Below are positions 63,028 to 64,000 of a stretch of DNA of 64,000 bases, piece after piece. Origin of the DNA: Rhizobium rhododendri. GTDB lineage: Bacteria > Pseudomonadota > Alphaproteobacteria > Rhizobiales > Rhizobiaceae. The position numbers and the translations under genes are program-made. The notes beneath the pieces are model-generated. The model was not told where the DNA came from. It saw only the letters and a list, made by a program, of their open reading frames with translations, and searched no databases. The number at the start of each line of letters is the position of its first letter. Position 1 is the first letter of the stretch. Location of the stretch: NCBI RefSeq assembly GCF_007000325.2, contig NZ_CP117269.1:62001-126000 (forward strand), read 5' to 3'.

Positions 63028-64000
63028 CATTACAGTTGCGTATTTTTACAAGTTCTGAATCTATAGGCCTCCATGATTCGGAGGTCATGGATGATGGGTG
63101 CATCGATCGAGACAACGTTGGAACTTTGGGCATCGTCGCTGCGTGAAGTTAAGGCGCGTATGCGCGGATTGTTTACGCAGGAGCGCGTTGCAGCATCTGC
63201 GAACCTTTTCCTGGACGGCTTGTTAGGTGATGAGCGCCGTAAGACAGGTTGGATGCGCGCTGAGGCGGCTGGCGATCCTGGTCCGTGGCGACAGCAAGCC
63301 ATCTTGGGTCGTGGACGCTGGGACGCAGACGGACTTCGCGACATTGTGCGCGAGTATGTTGTGGAGCACCTTGCCACAGATGATGCGGTCCTGGTCATTG
63401 ATGAGACCGGCTTCCTCAAGCAGGGCAAGACATCTTGCGGTGTTTCACGTCAATATACAGGGTCAGCGGGCAAGGTAACGAACTGCCAAATCGGTGTGTT
63501 CACCGCCTATGTTTCCGATCGTGGTCATGCCTTTATCGATCGAGCCTTGTACTTGCCAAAGAGTTGGACCAGCGATCCGGCAAGGCTTGCCGCCGCTCAT
63601 GTTCCTGAAGCTGTAGCCTTCGCTACCAAGCCTGCCCTCGCTGTCGATATGATTCGGCGGGCGCTGACAGCCAAAGTGCCGTTTTCATGGGTGGCAGCAG
63701 ATGCGGTGTATGGCGTCGGAGACGTCGAAGGAGCGCTGCGCCGAGCCTGCAAAGGTTACGTTCTTGGGGTTAAATCCGACCATCATTTTGGCGCTTGGTC
63801 TGGTAAGCCTTTCGTCGCAGGAACCGCTCTTGAGATTGCCCGTGATCTCGATCCGGCTGCATGGCATCGCCTTTCCGCTGGCGATGGCACAAAAGGCGCG
63901 CGGCTTCATGACTGGGCCTACTGCGAACTGGCCGATATCGATGCCGACGAATACAGTGATACGCAAACCGGGCTTTGGACGCGTGGCTTGTTGATCCGGC
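63028..64000 (+). mobile_element. IS701-family insertion sequence, copy 2 (runs off right edge)
   Basis: CTAG at 63024-63027 then CATTACAGTTGCG at 63028. Identical to copy 1 in reverse wherever compared (the first 100 bases directly, and the translated region to the window end). Its far end is outside the window. Confidence 0.9.
63073..64000 (+). CDS. IS701-family transposase, copy 2 (incomplete in window)
   Basis: ATG 63073, 45 bases inside the element as in copy 1. The first 309 codons equal copy 1: 'IDETGFLKQGKTSCGVSRQY', 'WVAADAVYGVGDVEGALRRA'. Whether it carries the copy 1 C-terminal frameshift cannot be seen. Confidence 0.9.
   Translation, partial: MIRRSWMMGASIETTLELWASSLREVKARMRGLFTQERVAASANLFLDGLLGDERRKTGWMRAEAAGDPGPWRQQAILGRGRWDADGLRDIVREYVVEHLATDDAVLVIDETGFLKQGKTSCGVSRQYTGSAGKVTNCQIGVFTAYVSDRGHAFIDRALYLPKSWTSDPARLAAAHVPEAVAFATKPALAVDMIRRALTAKVPFSWVAADAVYGVGDVEGALRRACKGYVLGVKSDHHFGAWSGKPFVAGTALEIARDLDPAAWHRLSAGDGTKGARLHDWAYCELADIDADEYSDTQTGLWTRGLLIR

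Noticed and set aside
1..64000. CRISPR arrays, tRNA, rRNA, replication genes
   Set aside because: None seen by eye on either strand; a covariance or repeat search could still find small ones.

Overview
The window looks like an accessory replicon or genomic-island segment from a Rhizobiales alphaproteobacterium (Rhizobium/Agrobacterium type). Pointers are a Ros/MucR zinc-finger regulator, a pRiA4b ORF-3 family protein, a HWE-family histidine kinase, Omp25/Omp31-like porin, several LysR regulators, GC-rich codon use and an insertion-sequence load of IS110, IS5, IS630 and IS701 types. I saw no rRNA, tRNA, CRISPR array or replication genes.

Layout. 1-4.9 kb: the 5' part of an ABC exporter running off the left edge, two tiny rhizobial-type genes, a pRiA4b ORF-3 protein, then wreckage: an exonuclease cut by an IS110 fragment, and a response-regulator stub joined to the tail of an HlyD-type secretion adaptor. 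5-22 kb: a largely intact block of envelope and stress genes: undecaprenyl-diphosphatase, FetA/FetB-like ABC pair, tyrosine/dual-specificity phosphatase, PAP2 phosphatase, three paralogous COG4705-type membrane proteins, two histidine kinase/response regulator pairs, one orphan response regulator and an RND efflux pair. 22.4-26 kb: glycosyltransferase/GtrA genes, two of them broken. 26-34.6 kb: sugar and alcohol oxidation (SDR, two PQQ-type dehydrogenases, cupins, carboxymuconolactone decarboxylase-like protein, aldo/keto reductase, LysR), including a chimeric Tat-signal/alcohol-dehydrogenase/cupin gene.

34.6-46 kb is a patchwork of intact genes (ABC substrate-binding protein, HWE kinase, DUF4142 protein, azoreductase with divergent LysR, another LysR) separated by remnants of LysR, IS701, malate synthase G, Hsp20, IS630, chemotaxis receptor and IS5. 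47-56 kb holds an isochorismatase-like hydrolase, MucR, several small secreted or membrane proteins, a porin, an ATP-grasp ligase and two paralogous receiver-like proteins of unknown function. 56-64 kb is a mobile zone: broken IS630, an intact IS5-type element with a canonical -1 frameshift site, and two identical, oppositely oriented IS701 copies enclosing an EAL protein, a nucleotidyltransferase-HEPN protein and a HigBA-type pair in which only the antitoxin is intact.

Working together (inference): the 5-22 kb block reads as a sensor-controlled envelope-stress/efflux island with lipid-carrier recycling, and the 26-34.6 kb block as periplasmic sugar oxidation under LysR control. The most unexplained items are the triplicated fourfold-repeat membrane proteins, the receiver-like/ATP-grasp locus and the Tat-ADH-cupin chimera.
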